Shown: positions 25,553 to 35,477, numbered from the stretch's first letter. The stretch: 47,907 bases of DNA from an uncultured Eubacteriales bacterium (GCA_902773895.1 CACYGB010000008.1:1-47907); one strand, 5' to 3'. The notes: generated by a model from the letters alone, not told the origin. Made by a program: numbers and translations.

Positions 25553-26023
25553 ATGCAAAAGGAAACGTTTCTGGAATGCGCCATGGCCCATGAACGCACG
25601 CTGTACCGGGTGGCGAAAACCATCCTGCGTTCCGACGCCGACTGCGCGGACGCCGTGCAGGAAGCCCTGCTGAAAGGGCTCCGTCATGTGCACCTGCTTC
25701 GCAGCGAAGCCTTTGCCCAAACCTGGCTCACCCGGATCCTGATCAATACCTGCAAGGACATGCTGCGGAAAAGCAGCCGGCAGCAAACCGTGGCCCTGAC
25801 GGACATGATCCCCTCTCCGGACAAAGAGGAGCAAAGGGAACTGTACGAGGCGCTGCAGACGCTGGAGGAAAAATTGCGATTGCCGCTGGTTTTGCACTAT
25901 CTGGAGGGCTTTCCTGTGCGGGACATCAGCCGGATGCTGCGGGTGCCGGAGGGCACCGTCAAGCGCAGGCTGTGGCAGGCCAGGAAGGAAATGCGGGAAC
26001 TGCTTTCTCAGGAGGCGATCTGA
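25553..26023 (+). CDS. ECF-type RNA polymerase sigma factor
   Basis: 156 residues from the ATG at 25553 behind AAAGGAGG. Region 2 (residues about 10-75) shows YRVAKTILRSDADCADAVQEALLKGLRH and TWLTRILINTCKDMLRK; region 4 (about 100-150) shows LRLPLVLHYLEGFPVRDISRMLRVPEGTVKRRLWQARKEMR, a helix-turn-helix for the -35 box. Regions 1 and 3 are absent, as in ECF factors. The membrane protein gene next door, starting right after the stop, is probably its anti-sigma factor. Confidence 0.93.
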   Translation: MQKETFLECAMAHERTLYRVAKTILRSDADCADAVQEALLKGLRHVHLLRSEAFAQTWLTRILINTCKDMLRKSSRQQTVALTDMIPSPDKEEQRELYEALQTLEEKLRLPLVLHYLEGFPVRDISRMLRVPEGTVKRRLWQARKEMRELLSQEAI

Positions 26024-27172
26024 ATGAACGACGAAAATGTGAAAAAAATGCTGGAAAAGGCGTTCCCCGATACGCCATCCCTGTTTCACGACCGGATGGC
26101 GGACGTGAAGGAAGGAAAAACGGGGCATCAGCGCCGTCTTGGCAAAATCGCGCTGGTATGCGCCCTGGCGCTGATGGTATGCGGCGGCGCCGTGGCCGCC
26201 ATGACGCACTACGGCGTGTTCAACTTCAACCCCGGCTTTTCGGATGATTACTATTTCACCCTGCCGGGTGCGGAAAAAATGATCCATTACAACCTGGCGG
26301 AGGAAAAAACCGGCGGCCTCACCTGGAAGGTGAAGGAAGCGGCCTATGACGGCCGGGTGCTGCGCGTGTTGTATTCCGTCACCGCGCCGGGCATGGAAAT
26401 CACGGAAGACGGCATCGACGGCGCGCTGGCGGACATGCACAGGAAATACGGCGTGTCCCTGGAATGTGAGGGCACCGGGGAGATCTTTGTCAACGGTCAG
26501 GGGGTCAACCTGAGCACAACGGACTATAAACCCGGCCAAAATCCGGGGGAAATCGAAGGCTGGTTCGACTGCAAAATGGAGGGTTACGAAACCGATGGAT
26601 ACGTGAAGCCCCAAGGGGAAATCACCGTGTCCATGCCCTTCCGTTACGACAACGACGATTTGAAAGCGCAAAACCCCGCCGGGCTGGAATTCACTATGGA
26701 CGCAGGGGACGCCGCCGACAGCTACGTCCTGGCGCTGCCCGAGCCCTGCACGCTGGATACCGGCGCCGTGGCGGTGTTTACCGATCTGCATTTTTCGCCG
26801 GTGACGGTGTTCATGGACGTGGAAATCACCCTGCCCAAGGGACGTGAGGAAAGCCTGCCCCGGGATCAGCAGAGCCTGGCATTCCTGGATGCGCTGGAGG
26901 CGATACCGGAGTATCAGGTGTTCTGGGAGGCCCGGATGGAGAATGAAAAGGGGGAAGCCCTGGGGGCTGTCCGGGACGGGGAAGCCGCCCATCGGTTTGA
27001 CGGTCAGGGGCGTCTGGTGCTGGTGAATCACTATGAATTTGCCCCCAGCGATCAATACACCGCCGTCAATTACCTGTGCCTGGGCGATACGTGGAAGCTG
27101 CCGATTCCCATGGTCTATCAGGGAAAAACGCCTGCGGAAACGCCGGCCGCATCGTCCGTCGCAAACGAATGA
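26024..27172 (+). CDS. Membrane anti-sigma factor (DUF4179-like)
   Basis: 382 residues; ATG follows the sigma gene stop without a gap. A short cytoplasmic N-terminus (about 1-40) precedes one membrane span (IALVCALALMVCGGAVAAM, about 43-61), and the large remainder is extracytoplasmic, with the pattern KEAAYDGRVLRVLYSVTAPG of DUF4179-type proteins. No HxxxCxxC zinc motif is present, so it is not a ZAS anti-sigma. It probably holds the sigma factor at the membrane until an envelope signal arrives. The partner relation is inferred from gene order. Confidence 0.8.
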   Translation: MNDENVKKMLEKAFPDTPSLFHDRMADVKEGKTGHQRRLGKIALVCALALMVCGGAVAAMTHYGVFNFNPGFSDDYYFTLPGAEKMIHYNLAEEKTGGLTWKVKEAAYDGRVLRVLYSVTAPGMEITEDGIDGALADMHRKYGVSLECEGTGEIFVNGQGVNLSTTDYKPGQNPGEIEGWFDCKMEGYETDGYVKPQGEITVSMPFRYDNDDLKAQNPAGLEFTMDAGDAADSYVLALPEPCTLDTGAVAVFTDLHFSPVTVFMDVEITLPKGREESLPRDQQSLAFLDALEAIPEYQVFWEARMENEKGEALGAVRDGEAAHRFDGQGRLVLVNHYEFAPSDQYTAVNYLCLGDTWKLPIPMVYQGKTPAETPAASSVANE

Positions 27173-27182
27173 TCTGGTTTAG

Positions 27183-27213
27183 GCCCTGCCGGGCAGCCGG
27201 CGGGGCTTTTTCC
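27183..27213 (+). terminator. Terminator after the sigma/anti-sigma operon
   Basis: Ten-base stem (27183-27192 with 27197-27206, one G-T pair), GCAG loop, T-rich tail. Confidence 0.85.
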
Positions 27214-27254
27214 TTTGCGCGGACGGCAGCTGTCCGCGGCTGACGTTTTTTCTG

Positions 27255-27283
27255 TTTACTTTCCCTGCCACCTGTGCTATCAT
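27255..27283 (+). promoter_or_regulatory. Promoter of the ThrE-like operon
   Basis: TTTACT (27255-27260) and TATCAT (27278-27283), 17-base spacer, about 36 bases before the start at 27319. Confidence 0.65.
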
Positions 27284-27318
27284 GCAATGGTACTTTGATG
27301 CGAATGACGGAGGGCGGC

Positions 27319-28083
27319 ATGGACGCGTTGACGATCACGCTGGATGCGGTGTGTCTGGCTTCCAGGATCATCCTGGAAAACGGCGGGGAAACCTACCGGG
27401 CGGAGGAAACGGTGGAGCGGATGTGCCATGGGCTGAAGGTGCCCCAGGTGGACGTGCTGGCCCTGCCCACCGGCTTGATGCTGACGCTGGAAACCGACGA
27501 AGGCAATACCATTACCCGCATTGTCCGCGTTCGGAACCGTACCATCAACCTGGACAGGATCGACCGCTGCAACGACATTTCCCGCCACGTGGCGGAAGGG
27601 AAAATGAACGCGGAGGACGCCCTGAAGGAACTGAAGTCCATTCAGCAAATGAAGCCCATCGGCCAGTGGGGCATGGTGCCGGCCAGTGCGCTGAGCGCCG
27701 CCTTCTTTACGGTGATGCTGGGCGGCACATGGCTGGATTTCGCGGTGTCCTTCGTGTGCGGCGCGGTGGTGCAGCTGGTGATGCCGCCGCTGTCCCGCCA
27801 CCGGGTGCCCACGCTGATTTCCAGCATGCTGGCCGGCGCCCAGGTGACGCTGCTGGCGTTGCTGGGCACCCTGGTGTTTGCCAATGTGCACGTGGAGCCC
27901 ATTATTGCCGGGGCCATTATGCCCCTGCTGCCCGGTCTGGCCACCACCAACGCTGTGCGGGATACGCTGCGGGGGGATCTGGTGTCCGGTGGCGCCCGGA
28001 TCATTGAAGCCATTTTGTGCGCCGTCATGCTGGCGGCCGGCATCGGCCTGATGCTGTCCATGTGGGGAGGTGTGGGCCTGTGA
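27319..28083 (+). CDS. Threonine/serine exporter, ThrE N-terminal-type subunit (DUF1212)
   Basis: 254 residues from the ATG at 27319, 5 bases behind GGAGG; an earlier in-frame start overlaps the promoter and is rejected. The N-terminal half is a soluble domain (CLASRIILENGGETYRAEETVERMC, ALPTGLMLTL) and the C-terminal half has about five membrane segments, including GAIMPLLPGLATTNAVRDTLRGDL. In many Bacillota the exporter is split into this and a second small membrane protein, as here. It probably exports threonine, serine or related solutes. The second subunit starts in its stop codon. Confidence 0.9.
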   Translation: MDALTITLDAVCLASRIILENGGETYRAEETVERMCHGLKVPQVDVLALPTGLMLTLETDEGNTITRIVRVRNRTINLDRIDRCNDISRHVAEGKMNAEDALKELKSIQQMKPIGQWGMVPASALSAAFFTVMLGGTWLDFAVSFVCGAVVQLVMPPLSRHRVPTLISSMLAGAQVTLLALLGTLVFANVHVEPIIAGAIMPLLPGLATTNAVRDTLRGDLVSGGARIIEAILCAVMLAAGIGLMLSMWGGVGL

Positions 28084-28508
28084 GTATCGGAGTGCAGCTG
28101 CTGGCGTGTTTCTGCGCCGCGCTGGCGTTTTCGGTGCTGATGAATCAGCCCCGGTCCACCGTGCCCGTTTCCGCCCTGATCGCGGTGGCGGGCTACGGGC
28201 TGTTTATCCTGCTGGGGCAAGGGGTCACGGCGTATTTTCTGGCCACGATCCTCATCGGCCTCAGCTGCGAAATCTGCGCCCGGCTGATGAAGCGGACGGC
28301 CACGCTGTTTTTTACCGGGGCCATTGTGCCGCTGGTGCCCGGCGTGGGGCTGTACAACACCATGCGCTATGTGGTGGAGGGCCAGTACGCCAAGGCGGTG
28401 AGCACCGGGGTCATTACCATCCTGGCCATTTGCGGCATTGCCCTGGCCGTCACCATCACGTCGGTGCTGTTTTCCTCCTTTACGTCCCGGAAAAAGAAGC
28501 CATGCTGA
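28080..28508 (+). CDS. Threonine/serine exporter, second subunit (ThrE_2, DUF3815)
   Basis: 142 residues from a GTG in a GTGA overlap with the first subunit. It is a membrane protein of about four to five segments with the family motif FFTGAIVPLVPGVGLYNTMRYVVEGQY, equivalent to GAIMPLLPGLATTNAVRD in the first subunit. The two subunits together correspond to one full-length ThrE. The end overlaps the start of the spo0A remnant by 7 bases. Confidence 0.9.
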   Translation: MSIGVQLLACFCAALAFSVLMNQPRSTVPVSALIAVAGYGLFILLGQGVTAYFLATILIGLSCEICARLMKRTATLFFTGAIVPLVPGVGLYNTMRYVVEGQYAKAVSTGVITILAICGIALAVTITSVLFSSFTSRKKKPC

Positions 28509-28936
28509 GCAGTGTGTATATCGCGTCCCCCGAAGCGGACCGCGTTGAAAGGATGCTCGGATGCCCGCTTCATGGTGGTGGGCAGCGGCGACGGGGAAGG
28601 GGCCTTCCTGGAAATCGCGGCCCTGTGCCCCGACGTGGCGCTGGTGGACCAGGTGCTGACAGGGTTGGACGGCGCCTGCGCGCCGGGGCTTGTGCAGGGG
28701 AAAAAGCTGTACCCGCTTTTGGCGCAGCGCTTCGGCACTGCGCCGGGGGCGTGGAAAAGGCGGTCCGCAGCGCCATCGAGCGCACCTGGCTCAGCGGCAG
28801 TTTGCCGGAAATCCAGCGCCTGTTCGGCCTGTCGGTGGACGCGGAAAAGGGGAAACCCACCGACCTGGAATGCATCGCCATGCTGGCGGAGCATGTGCGG
28901 CGGATGCTGCGCAAAGCCATGGAAACAAAAGAATGA
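28502..28936 (+). pseudogene. Degenerate spo0A remnant (internal deletion and two frameshifts)
   Basis: Three frames together spell a shortened Spo0A. Residues MLSSVYIASPEADRVERMLG at 28502 are followed, after a +1 shift near 28560, by a receiver segment FMVVGSGDGEGAFLEI with CPDVALVDQVLTGLDG (possible phospho-Asp). Next, fused to it, comes LYPLLAQRFGTAP, and after a -1 shift at a run of five G (near 28750) the C-terminal domain AVRSAIERTWLSGSLPEIQR and GKPTDLECIAMLAEHVRR, close to the Spo0A DNA-binding domain. About 110 residues of normal Spo0A (receiver end, linker, start of the effector) are missing. Overall it is not a working sporulation regulator. A sequence error could explain the shifts but not the missing block. 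Confidence 0.7.
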
Positions 28937-28940
28937 TCCG

Positions 28941-28971
28941 GCGTGCCATGAAGCGGCACGCTTTTTTCTTT
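28941..28971 (+). terminator. Terminator after the spo0A remnant
   Basis: Seven-base stem (28941-28947 with 28955-28961) followed by a T-rich tail. Confidence 0.85.
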
Positions 28972-29012
28972 TTTCCATATCATGAGAAGGAAGAAAGGAG
29001 CGTGCATAGGAA

Positions 29013-29554
29013 ATGAGTGAAAATGGCAGCCATGCCTCGTGTCCGTATTCCTGCACCGTGAAGCAGGGGGACAGCTATTACCGGATTGCCCAGCGCACCG
29101 GCGTTCGGCTGCGGGATCTGCTGGAGGCCAACACCAATATTCCGCCTGCCGGGCTGACGGTGGGAGATGTGTCCCTTATTGCCGCGACGCCCAGACCCCG
29201 GCCCAGGAGAACGGCGCAGCGTCCGGCAGCGCCTGTCCGCCCAACCGGCGCACGGTGGTGCTGAACAACCAGACGGCCGCCGACCTGATGATGCAGTACG
29301 GCCTGAGCTACCATACCCTGCAGACGGCCAACCCCGGCACGGACCTGGAGGACATCAAGGGCGGCGACGTGCTGCGCGGTCCGGCGGAAAACACGCCCTG
29401 CACGTTGCCGGTGACGGTGACGCTGGGGGACAGCGACACGCTGCAGACGGTGTCCGACGCCTATCACGTGCCGGTGGGCTCCCTGCTGCGCGTCAACCCC
29501 TGTCTGGCGCCTGGTGATTTCAAGGCCGGCGCCACCATCCGGCTGCCGGAATAA
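29013..29554 (+). pseudogene. LysM-repeat protein gene with one frameshift
   Basis: The ATG at 29013 lies behind AAAGGAG. The first frame gives a LysM module (YSCTVKQGDSYYRIAQRTGVRLRDLLEAN...AGLTVGDV), which binds peptidoglycan-type glycans. After about 29180 the sequence makes sense only in the -1 frame: NNQTAADLMMQYGLSYHTLQTANPG and TVTLGDSDTLQTVSDAYHVPVGSLLRVNPCL, two further LysM-like modules, ending at TAA 29554. Joined, the protein would have about 180 residues and no signal peptide, like cortex/coat LysM proteins. One missing base would explain it; either decay or a sequence error. Confidence 0.7.
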
Positions 29555-29557
29555 CAA

Positions 29558-29590
29558 AAAATGCCGCGCATACAGCGCGGCGCTTTTTTT
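29558..29590. terminator. Bidirectional terminator between the LysM and GNAT genes
   Basis: Seven-base GC stem (29563-29569 with 29575-29581) flanked by an A run on one side and a T run on the other, serving both converging genes. Confidence 0.85.
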
Positions 29591-29595
29591 GTTTG

Positions 29596-30057
29596 TCAGC
29601 AGTAATACTCCATGTACCGGCGGTAGACGGTGAAGCCTTCGGCCTCGTAAAAGGACAGGGCGTCGTTGAAGGCCCATACGTCCAGCTCAATGCGGGGAAA
29701 GCCTTTTTCCCGGGCCTGCTGCTTGACAAAGTCCAGCAGGCGGCGTCCCACGCCCTGACGGCGGCAGCCGGCGTCGACCGCGATTTCCGCCACGTGGGCA
29801 AAGCGACGGGCAAAATTGTAGGGGCTCTCGGGCCGGTCGATTTCGTCCACCAGCACCATCCCCGTGATCTTCCCGTCCTTTTCCTCCACGGCGGCATAGC
29901 CGCCCTTGCGAATCAGATACATGTCCACATGATCCCGGATGGCGGCGTCAAAGCCGGGCTTGAAAATGTCCGGCCGGCCCTGCACATGCAGTTCGTTCAC
30001 CTGCAGGCGAAGGGCGTTGACGGCGTCCTTATCCCGGATCGTCGCAAAGCGTACCAT
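29596..30057 (-). CDS. GNAT family N-acetyltransferase
   Basis: 153 residues. Motif A of the GNAT fold is seen as VAEIAVDAGCRRQGVGRRLLDFV (acetyl-CoA binding Q-x-x-G-x-G type), followed by the C-terminal LDVWAFNDALSFYEAEGFTVYRRYMEY. It transfers an acetyl group to an unknown amine. The start overlaps the end of the YigZ-like gene by 29 bases, so the two are co-translated. Start chosen by frame and overlap. Confidence 0.88.
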   Translation of the reverse strand: MVRFATIRDKDAVNALRLQVNELHVQGRPDIFKPGFDAAIRDHVDMYLIRKGGYAAVEEKDGKITGMVLVDEIDRPESPYNFARRFAHVAEIAVDAGCRRQGVGRRLLDFVKQQAREKGFPRIELDVWAFNDALSFYEAEGFTVYRRYMEYYC

Positions 30058-30697
30058 ATTCTTCCTCCTCTGGCCAGGGGTAATGCATCTCTTCCAGCTC
30101 CAGCCATTCCGCCCGGGCGTCGGTCAGCGCGGTCAGCTGCCCGGTGACGAAGTCAAAATCCCTTTTCCGGATCAGCACCCGGGCCTCCACGGAAGCGGAA
30201 AAATCGGTGCTTTCCACGATCACGGGCAGGCTTTTCATCAGGTGGTTCACCCGGTCCCACAAGGGATAGGGCACGTCCAGCAGGATGCTTTGGCTTTCCT
30301 CCATGCGCACCACCCGGGCGGCGTTCAGGGCGACGGCACAGCCCTTTGTGTACGCCCGCACCAGCCCGCCGGGGCCCAGCAGCACGCCGCCGAAATACCG
30401 GGTCACCACCACGCAGCAGTTGACGATCTGACGGTTTTTGATCACTTCCATCATGGGCAGCCCCGCGGTGCCGCCGGGCTCCCCGTCGTCGGAATAGCGC
30501 ATGATGCCGGCGTTGCGGCCGATCACATAGGCGTAGCAGTTGTGGGTGGCGTCCTTGTGCCTGTCCCGGATCTTGCGCAGAAAGGCCAGCGCCTCCTCCT
30601 CCGTTTCGCAGGGACAGGCGTACCCGATGAAGCGGCTTTTGTTCACGATGAATTCATCGCTGGCCGCCTGCTTCAGGGTCTTGTAATCTCCGGGCAT
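30029..30697 (-). CDS. YigZ/IMPACT family protein (UPF0029)
   Basis: 222 residues from the ATG at 30697; the frame is open upstream but there it runs into the hairpin repeat. The family core is clear: SRFIGYACPCETEEEALAFL, then HNCYAYVIG, RYSDDGEPGGTAGLPM, and VVVTRYFGGVLLGPGGLVRAY. The C-terminal domain is ferredoxin-like. Members may modulate translation or act as PLP-free proline peptide hydrolases (disputed); E. coli YigZ and B. subtilis YvyE are examples. It lies downstream of tyrS. Confidence 0.92.
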   Translation of the reverse strand: MPGDYKTLKQAASDEFIVNKSRFIGYACPCETEEEALAFLRKIRDRHKDATHNCYAYVIGRNAGIMRYSDDGEPGGTAGLPMMEVIKNRQIVNCCVVVTRYFGGVLLGPGGLVRAYTKGCAVALNAARVVRMEESQSILLDVPYPLWDRVNHLMKSLPVIVESTDFSASVEARVLIRKRDFDFVTGQLTALTDARAEWLELEEMHYPWPEEEEYGTLCDDPG

Positions 30698-30705
30698 AAC
30701 AGAAT

Positions 30706-30750
30706 GCGGGGGGAACCGTTCTTTGGAGGCCAAAGAACGGTTCCCCCCGC
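30706..30750. repeat. Perfect 21-base inverted repeat (dispersed hairpin, copy 2)
   Basis: Arms 30706-30726 and 30730-30750 are exact complements around a 3-base loop, with core GGGGGGAACCGTTCTTTGG. No T run follows on either strand, so it is not a standard terminator. Its arm sequence is shared with the imperfect copy at 10628-10667. The 30751-30877 stretch up to tyrS shows nothing else. Confidence 0.85.
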
Positions 30751-30877
30751 GCCCCCTTCCAAGAAATCCGCTCAGGGGCGGGAACTTTGACCTGTTTCAG
30801 CTTCGCATGATGATTCTTTCGTTCTGCAAGACCGGGAATTATCCCCGTTAAGCGGTTTTTTCCGGGAAAATCGGCCG

Positions 30878-32101
30878 TTACTTCAGCACCACCCGGCAGT
30901 AGTTCTTCTTGCCCTTGCGCAGCAGGATGCCGTCGGCGGGGATCATGTCGGCGGTCAGGACCGTGTCGATGTCGGTGACTTTGCTGTCGTTCATCACCAC
31001 GGCGCCCTGCTGGATCTGTTTGCGGGCGTCGCCCTTGCTGGTGCACAGGCCGCACAGGTTCAGCACGGTGGTGAGCCGGTTGTCCTCCGCCATCTGGGCG
31101 GTGGTCCATTCAAAGGTGGGCACGTCCGCCGCGGCGCCGCCGGCAAACAGGGCGGCAGCCGCCAGCTGGGCCTTTTGGGCTTCTTCCTCGCCATGCACCA
31201 GCTTGGTGCATTCAAAGGCCAGCACCTTCTTGGCTTCGTTGATGGCGCTGCCTTCCAGGCGGGACAGGCGCTTCACCTCGTCCATGGGCAGGAAGGTGAG
31301 CAGGCTCAGGCACTTTTCCACGTCGGCGTCGGCGATGTTCCGCCAGTACTGGTAGAAGTCGTAGGGGGAGCACAGATCGGCGTCCAGCCACAGGGCGCCC
31401 TTTTCCGTTTTGCCCATCTTTTTGCCTTCGTGGTTCATCAGCAGCTTGAAGGTGCAGGCGAAGGCGGCTTCGTGTTCCTTGCGGCGGATCAGGTCAGCGC
31501 CGGCCAGCATATTGCTCCACTGGTCGTCGCCGCCCATCTGCAGCCGGCAGTTGTAATGCTTGAACAATTGCAGGAAGTCGTAGCTCTGCATCAGCATATA
31601 GTTGAATTCCAGGAAGGTCAATCCCCGCTCCAGCCGCTGCTTGTAACATTCGGCGGTGAGCATGCGGTTCACGCTGAACATGGCGCCCACGTCCCGCAGG
31701 AAATCCATGTAGCCAAGGGACCGCAGCCAGTCGGCGTTATTGACGATGTGGGCCTTGCCCTCGCCGAATTCGATGAAGCGCTCCATCTGCTTTTTGATGC
31801 AGGACACGTTGTGGTCGATGGTTTCCACGGTCATCATTTTGCGCATGTCGGTTTTGCCGCTGGGGTCGCCGATCATGGCCGTGCCGCCGCCCACCAAAGC
31901 GATGGGAATGTGGCCGGCGCGCTGCATGTGGGCCATGGCGATGATGGGGATGAAGTGGCCGAAATGCAGGGAAGTGGCGGTGGGATCAAAGCCCACGTAG
32001 AAGGTGGTGGGCTCTTTTTCCAATTGCTTGTACAGTTCGTCCTCAAAGGTGATCTGGGCCAGGAAGCCCCGCTCCCGCAGGGTGTCAAGTACGTTCTGCA
32101 T
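30878..32101 (-). CDS. tyrS: Tyrosyl-tRNA synthetase
   Basis: 407 residues, class I aminoacyl-tRNA synthetase charging tRNA-Tyr. The HIGH-type motif is HFGHF (46-50), the tyrosine pocket shows [12 protein letters not shown] and [10 protein letters not shown], and the KMSKS-type loop reads [13 protein letters not shown], as in many TyrS. A C-terminal S4 RNA-binding domain covers about residues 345-407 ([22 protein letters not shown]). It is downstream of the aminotransferase gene, with 20 bases between, and shares the T-box leader of that gene. Confidence 0.97.
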   Translation of the reverse strand: MQNVLDTLRERGFLAQITFEDELYKQLEKEPTTFYVGFDPTATSLHFGHFIPIIAMAHMQRAGHIPIALVGGGTAMIGDPSGKTDMRKMMTVETIDHNVSCIKKQMERFIEFGEGKAHIVNNADWLRSLGYMDFLRDVGAMFSVNRMLTAECYKQRLERGLTFLEFNYMLMQSYDFLQLFKHYNCRLQMGGDDQWSNMLAGADLIRRKEHEAAFACTFKLLMNHEGKKMGKTEKGALWLDADLCSPYDFYQYWRNIADADVEKCLSLLTFLPMDEVKRLSRLEGSAINEAKKVLAFECTKLVHGEEEAQKAQLAAAALFAGGAAADVPTFEWTTAQMAEDNRLTTVLNLCGLCTSKGDARKQIQQGAVVMNDSKVTDIDTVLTADMIPADGILLRKGKKNYCRVVLK

Positions 32102-32121
32102 GGTGTGTTCCTCCAGTATGT

Positions 32122-33312
32122 TTATTGTTTGTTGGCTGTGAAAATCTGATTGAGCTTTTCCATGCCCCGCTGGATCTGTTCAAGGGTGGACATGGAGAAA
32201 TTGAGGCGGAACGTGTTTTCGTGGCCGCCGGCTGCGTAGAAATACGTGCCTGGCACGTAGGCGACGCCGCTGTCCACGCAGGTTTGCAGCAGCTTCACGG
32301 CGTCCATGCCCTTCTCCAGTTCCGCAAAGATGAACAGACCGCCCTGGGGCCGGGTATATCGGGCCACTCCGCCGCATTTGGCCAGCAGCCCCAGCATGGT
32401 GTTCATCTGGTTGGCATAGCTTTGGCAGATTTCCCGCACGTGCGGCATCAGCAGGTCCCGGCGCAGGTACGTGTCGACAATGGCCTGGTTCAGGTTGGCG
32501 GTGTGCACGTCGCTGGACTGCTTGCCGATGGTGCATTTGCGCAGCAGCGTTTTGTTGGCGCACAGGAAGCCGACCCGGAGGCCGGGGGAAATGACCTTGG
32601 AGAAGCTGCCCATAAAGGCCACCCAGCCTTCATGGTCGAAGGATTTGATGGAAGGCAGCTCGCTTCCCTCATAGCGCAGGTCGCGGTAGGGATCGTCCTC
32701 CGCCACTACCACGCCGTACCGGCTGGCCAGGGCGGCGATTTTTTTGCGCCGCTCCAGGGACAGCGTGCGGCCGGTGGGATTCTGGAACGTGGGGATCACA
32801 TAGAGCATTTTGGGATGCTCCTTTTTGAATACTTCTTCCAGTTCGTCCACCCGGATGCCGTCCTCGTCGCTGTCCACCGGCACCAGCTGGGCCTGATAGA
32901 GCTTGATGCACTGCATGTTGCCCAGGAACGTGGGGTTTTCGATGACCACCTTGTCCCCGGGGTTGATCAGCGCCTTGCACAGCAGGTCCATGGCCTGGGT
33001 GGAGCCGGTGACGGGCAGGATCTCGTCCGGCGCGCAGTCAAAGGAAAACCGGTCCTTCAAATACGGCACCAGGCTTTCCCGCAGGGGCGCGTAGCCCTCC
33101 GTGGCGCCGTACTGCAGCAGCGTTTTGCCCTTGTCCAGCAGCAGCTCCCGGGCGATTTCGGCGCAGGCCTTGTCCGGCAGCGCGCTGGCCGCCGGGTTGC
33201 CGCCGGCGAAGGAAATCATGCCGGGCACAGCCAGCAGCTTGAATATTTCGCGGATGGCGCTGCCCGATATGCCGTCAAACCGGTCGGCAAACTGAAGATG
33301 CTGAATATCCAT
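32122..33312 (-). CDS. PLP-dependent aminotransferase, class I/II (LysN/AraT-like)
   Basis: 396 residues. The PLP lysine is in [16 protein letters not shown] (about residue 233), and other conserved elements are [41 protein letters not shown] and [13 protein letters not shown]. This subgroup includes 2-aminoadipate and aromatic/branched aminotransferases; substrate cannot be read from sequence. The shared T-box with tyrS suggests that tyrosine or another aromatic keto acid is its substrate (inference). Ribosome binding site and start match frame. Confidence 0.9.
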   Translation of the reverse strand: MDIQHLQFADRFDGISGSAIREIFKLLAVPGMISFAGGNPAASALPDKACAEIARELLLDKGKTLLQYGATEGYAPLRESLVPYLKDRFSFDCAPDEILPVTGSTQAMDLLCKALINPGDKVVIENPTFLGNMQCIKLYQAQLVPVDSDEDGIRVDELEEVFKKEHPKMLYVIPTFQNPTGRTLSLERRKKIAALASRYGVVVAEDDPYRDLRYEGSELPSIKSFDHEGWVAFMGSFSKVISPGLRVGFLCANKTLLRKCTIGKQSSDVHTANLNQAIVDTYLRRDLLMPHVREICQSYANQMNTMLGLLAKCGGVARYTRPQGGLFIFAELEKGMDAVKLLQTCVDSGVAYVPGTYFYAAGGHENTFRLNFSMSTLEQIQRGMEKLNQIFTANKQ

Positions 33313-33355
33313 GGGGATGCTCCTTTCCGGAATGTTTCACTCACGAAAGTGCCAA

Positions 33356-33597
33356 TAAAAAACGCCCTCTCCCGCAGGGGGAAGGCGCATGATCGCTGTA
33401 CCACTTCCGTTCGGCATCCGAGGATGCCCTCTTGCGCGCTGTATCCGGCGCACCGGCGGCCGCCTACGCAGATTCATCATCCTTCAGGGCCGGGCTCCGG
33501 GAGGTACTTCATCCGCGGCGCCGCCGCTTCCTTGCACCGTCCGGAAGCTCTCTGAGGCCTGCGCGCCGGGGCCTACTTTCATCCCTTCAAAGCCTTA
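33356..33597 (-). promoter_or_regulatory. T-box leader, probably tyrosine-specific
   Basis: Leader of about 240 bases ahead of the aminotransferase-tyrS genes. Visible are the AGAGAGC motif of stem I (complement of 33547-33553), a GGTG motif, an antiterminator T-box TGGTACAGCG (complement of 33394-33403) and a terminator hairpin with T run (33356-33391). A TAC (complement of 33504-33506) sits in the expected specifier region, which would be Tyr, though the base after it (C) is unusual. Uncharged tRNA-Tyr would raise transcription. Confidence 0.88.
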
Positions 33598-33602
33598 AAC
33601 GC

Positions 33603-33631
33603 ATTATAGGGGAAGAAAGGAAAAATGTCAA
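33603..33631 (-). promoter_or_regulatory. Promoter of the aminotransferase-tyrS operon
   Basis: On the minus strand TTGACA (33631-33626) and TATAAT (33608-33603), 17-base spacer: a full consensus promoter just upstream of the T-box. Confidence 0.92.
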
Positions 33632-33659
33632 GCCCGCGGGGAAATTCCTGCCGCCGCTG

Positions 33660-33688
33660 TTGATGCGAAACGGAAAATATGGTACAAT
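33660..33688 (+). promoter_or_regulatory. Promoter of glpK
   Basis: TTGATG (33660-33665) and TACAAT (33683-33688), 17-base spacer, about 44 bases before the glpK start. It diverges from the aminotransferase promoter. Confidence 0.8.
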
Positions 33689-33731
33689 ATCCGCAGATTG
33701 AGCCATTATTCCCGCCAAGGAGGAAACCGTG

Positions 33732-35231
<1,500 letters not shown>

Positions 35232-35432
35232 ATATTCTTCCCGGGAGCGCGTCACGCCGGCTGTTCGCAGCGTTTCGCGCCTGGGGGAGATGGCGTTTGC
35301 CGACGCCAATTATGCCGCGTTCACGGCCCGGGTGTTCCGGGGCAGATGCGCGGAAGCGTTTTGCAAAGAGCGTGGGATGAAACCGCGGATTTGTCTTCTG
35401 CTGACTGAATTGCTTTTTTTGCCGCGCATCCC

Positions 35433-35461
35433 TTGACGGAAGATGGGGAATCGTGTATACT
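35433..35461 (+). promoter_or_regulatory. Promoter of metK
   Basis: TTGACG (35433-35438) and TATACT (35456-35461), 17-base spacer; it starts the SAM riboswitch leader. Confidence 0.88.
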
Positions 35462-35477
35462 GTGTGCCGAATTGAAT

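Noticed and set aside
24521-27055. 844-codon minus-strand frame over TraB, sigma and anti-sigma genes
   Set aside because: Shadow with His/Gln/Arg-rich composition; the plus strand has clear families, overlaps and terminators.
28070-28936. 288-codon continuous frame from within ThrE_2 to the spo0A end
   Set aside because: Its first part is antiparallel in sense to the ThrE_2 frame content and its middle is low-complexity; only the two ends are homologous to Spo0A, so it is not a real single protein.
30706-30750. Strong hairpin as terminator for tyrS or the YigZ-like gene
   Set aside because: No T run on either strand, and its arms match another copy in the phage region, so a dispersed repeat is more likely.
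35232-35432. Possible small gene between glpK and the metK promoter
   Set aside because: An open frame of about 100 codons exists but has no ribosome binding site and no recognisable content.
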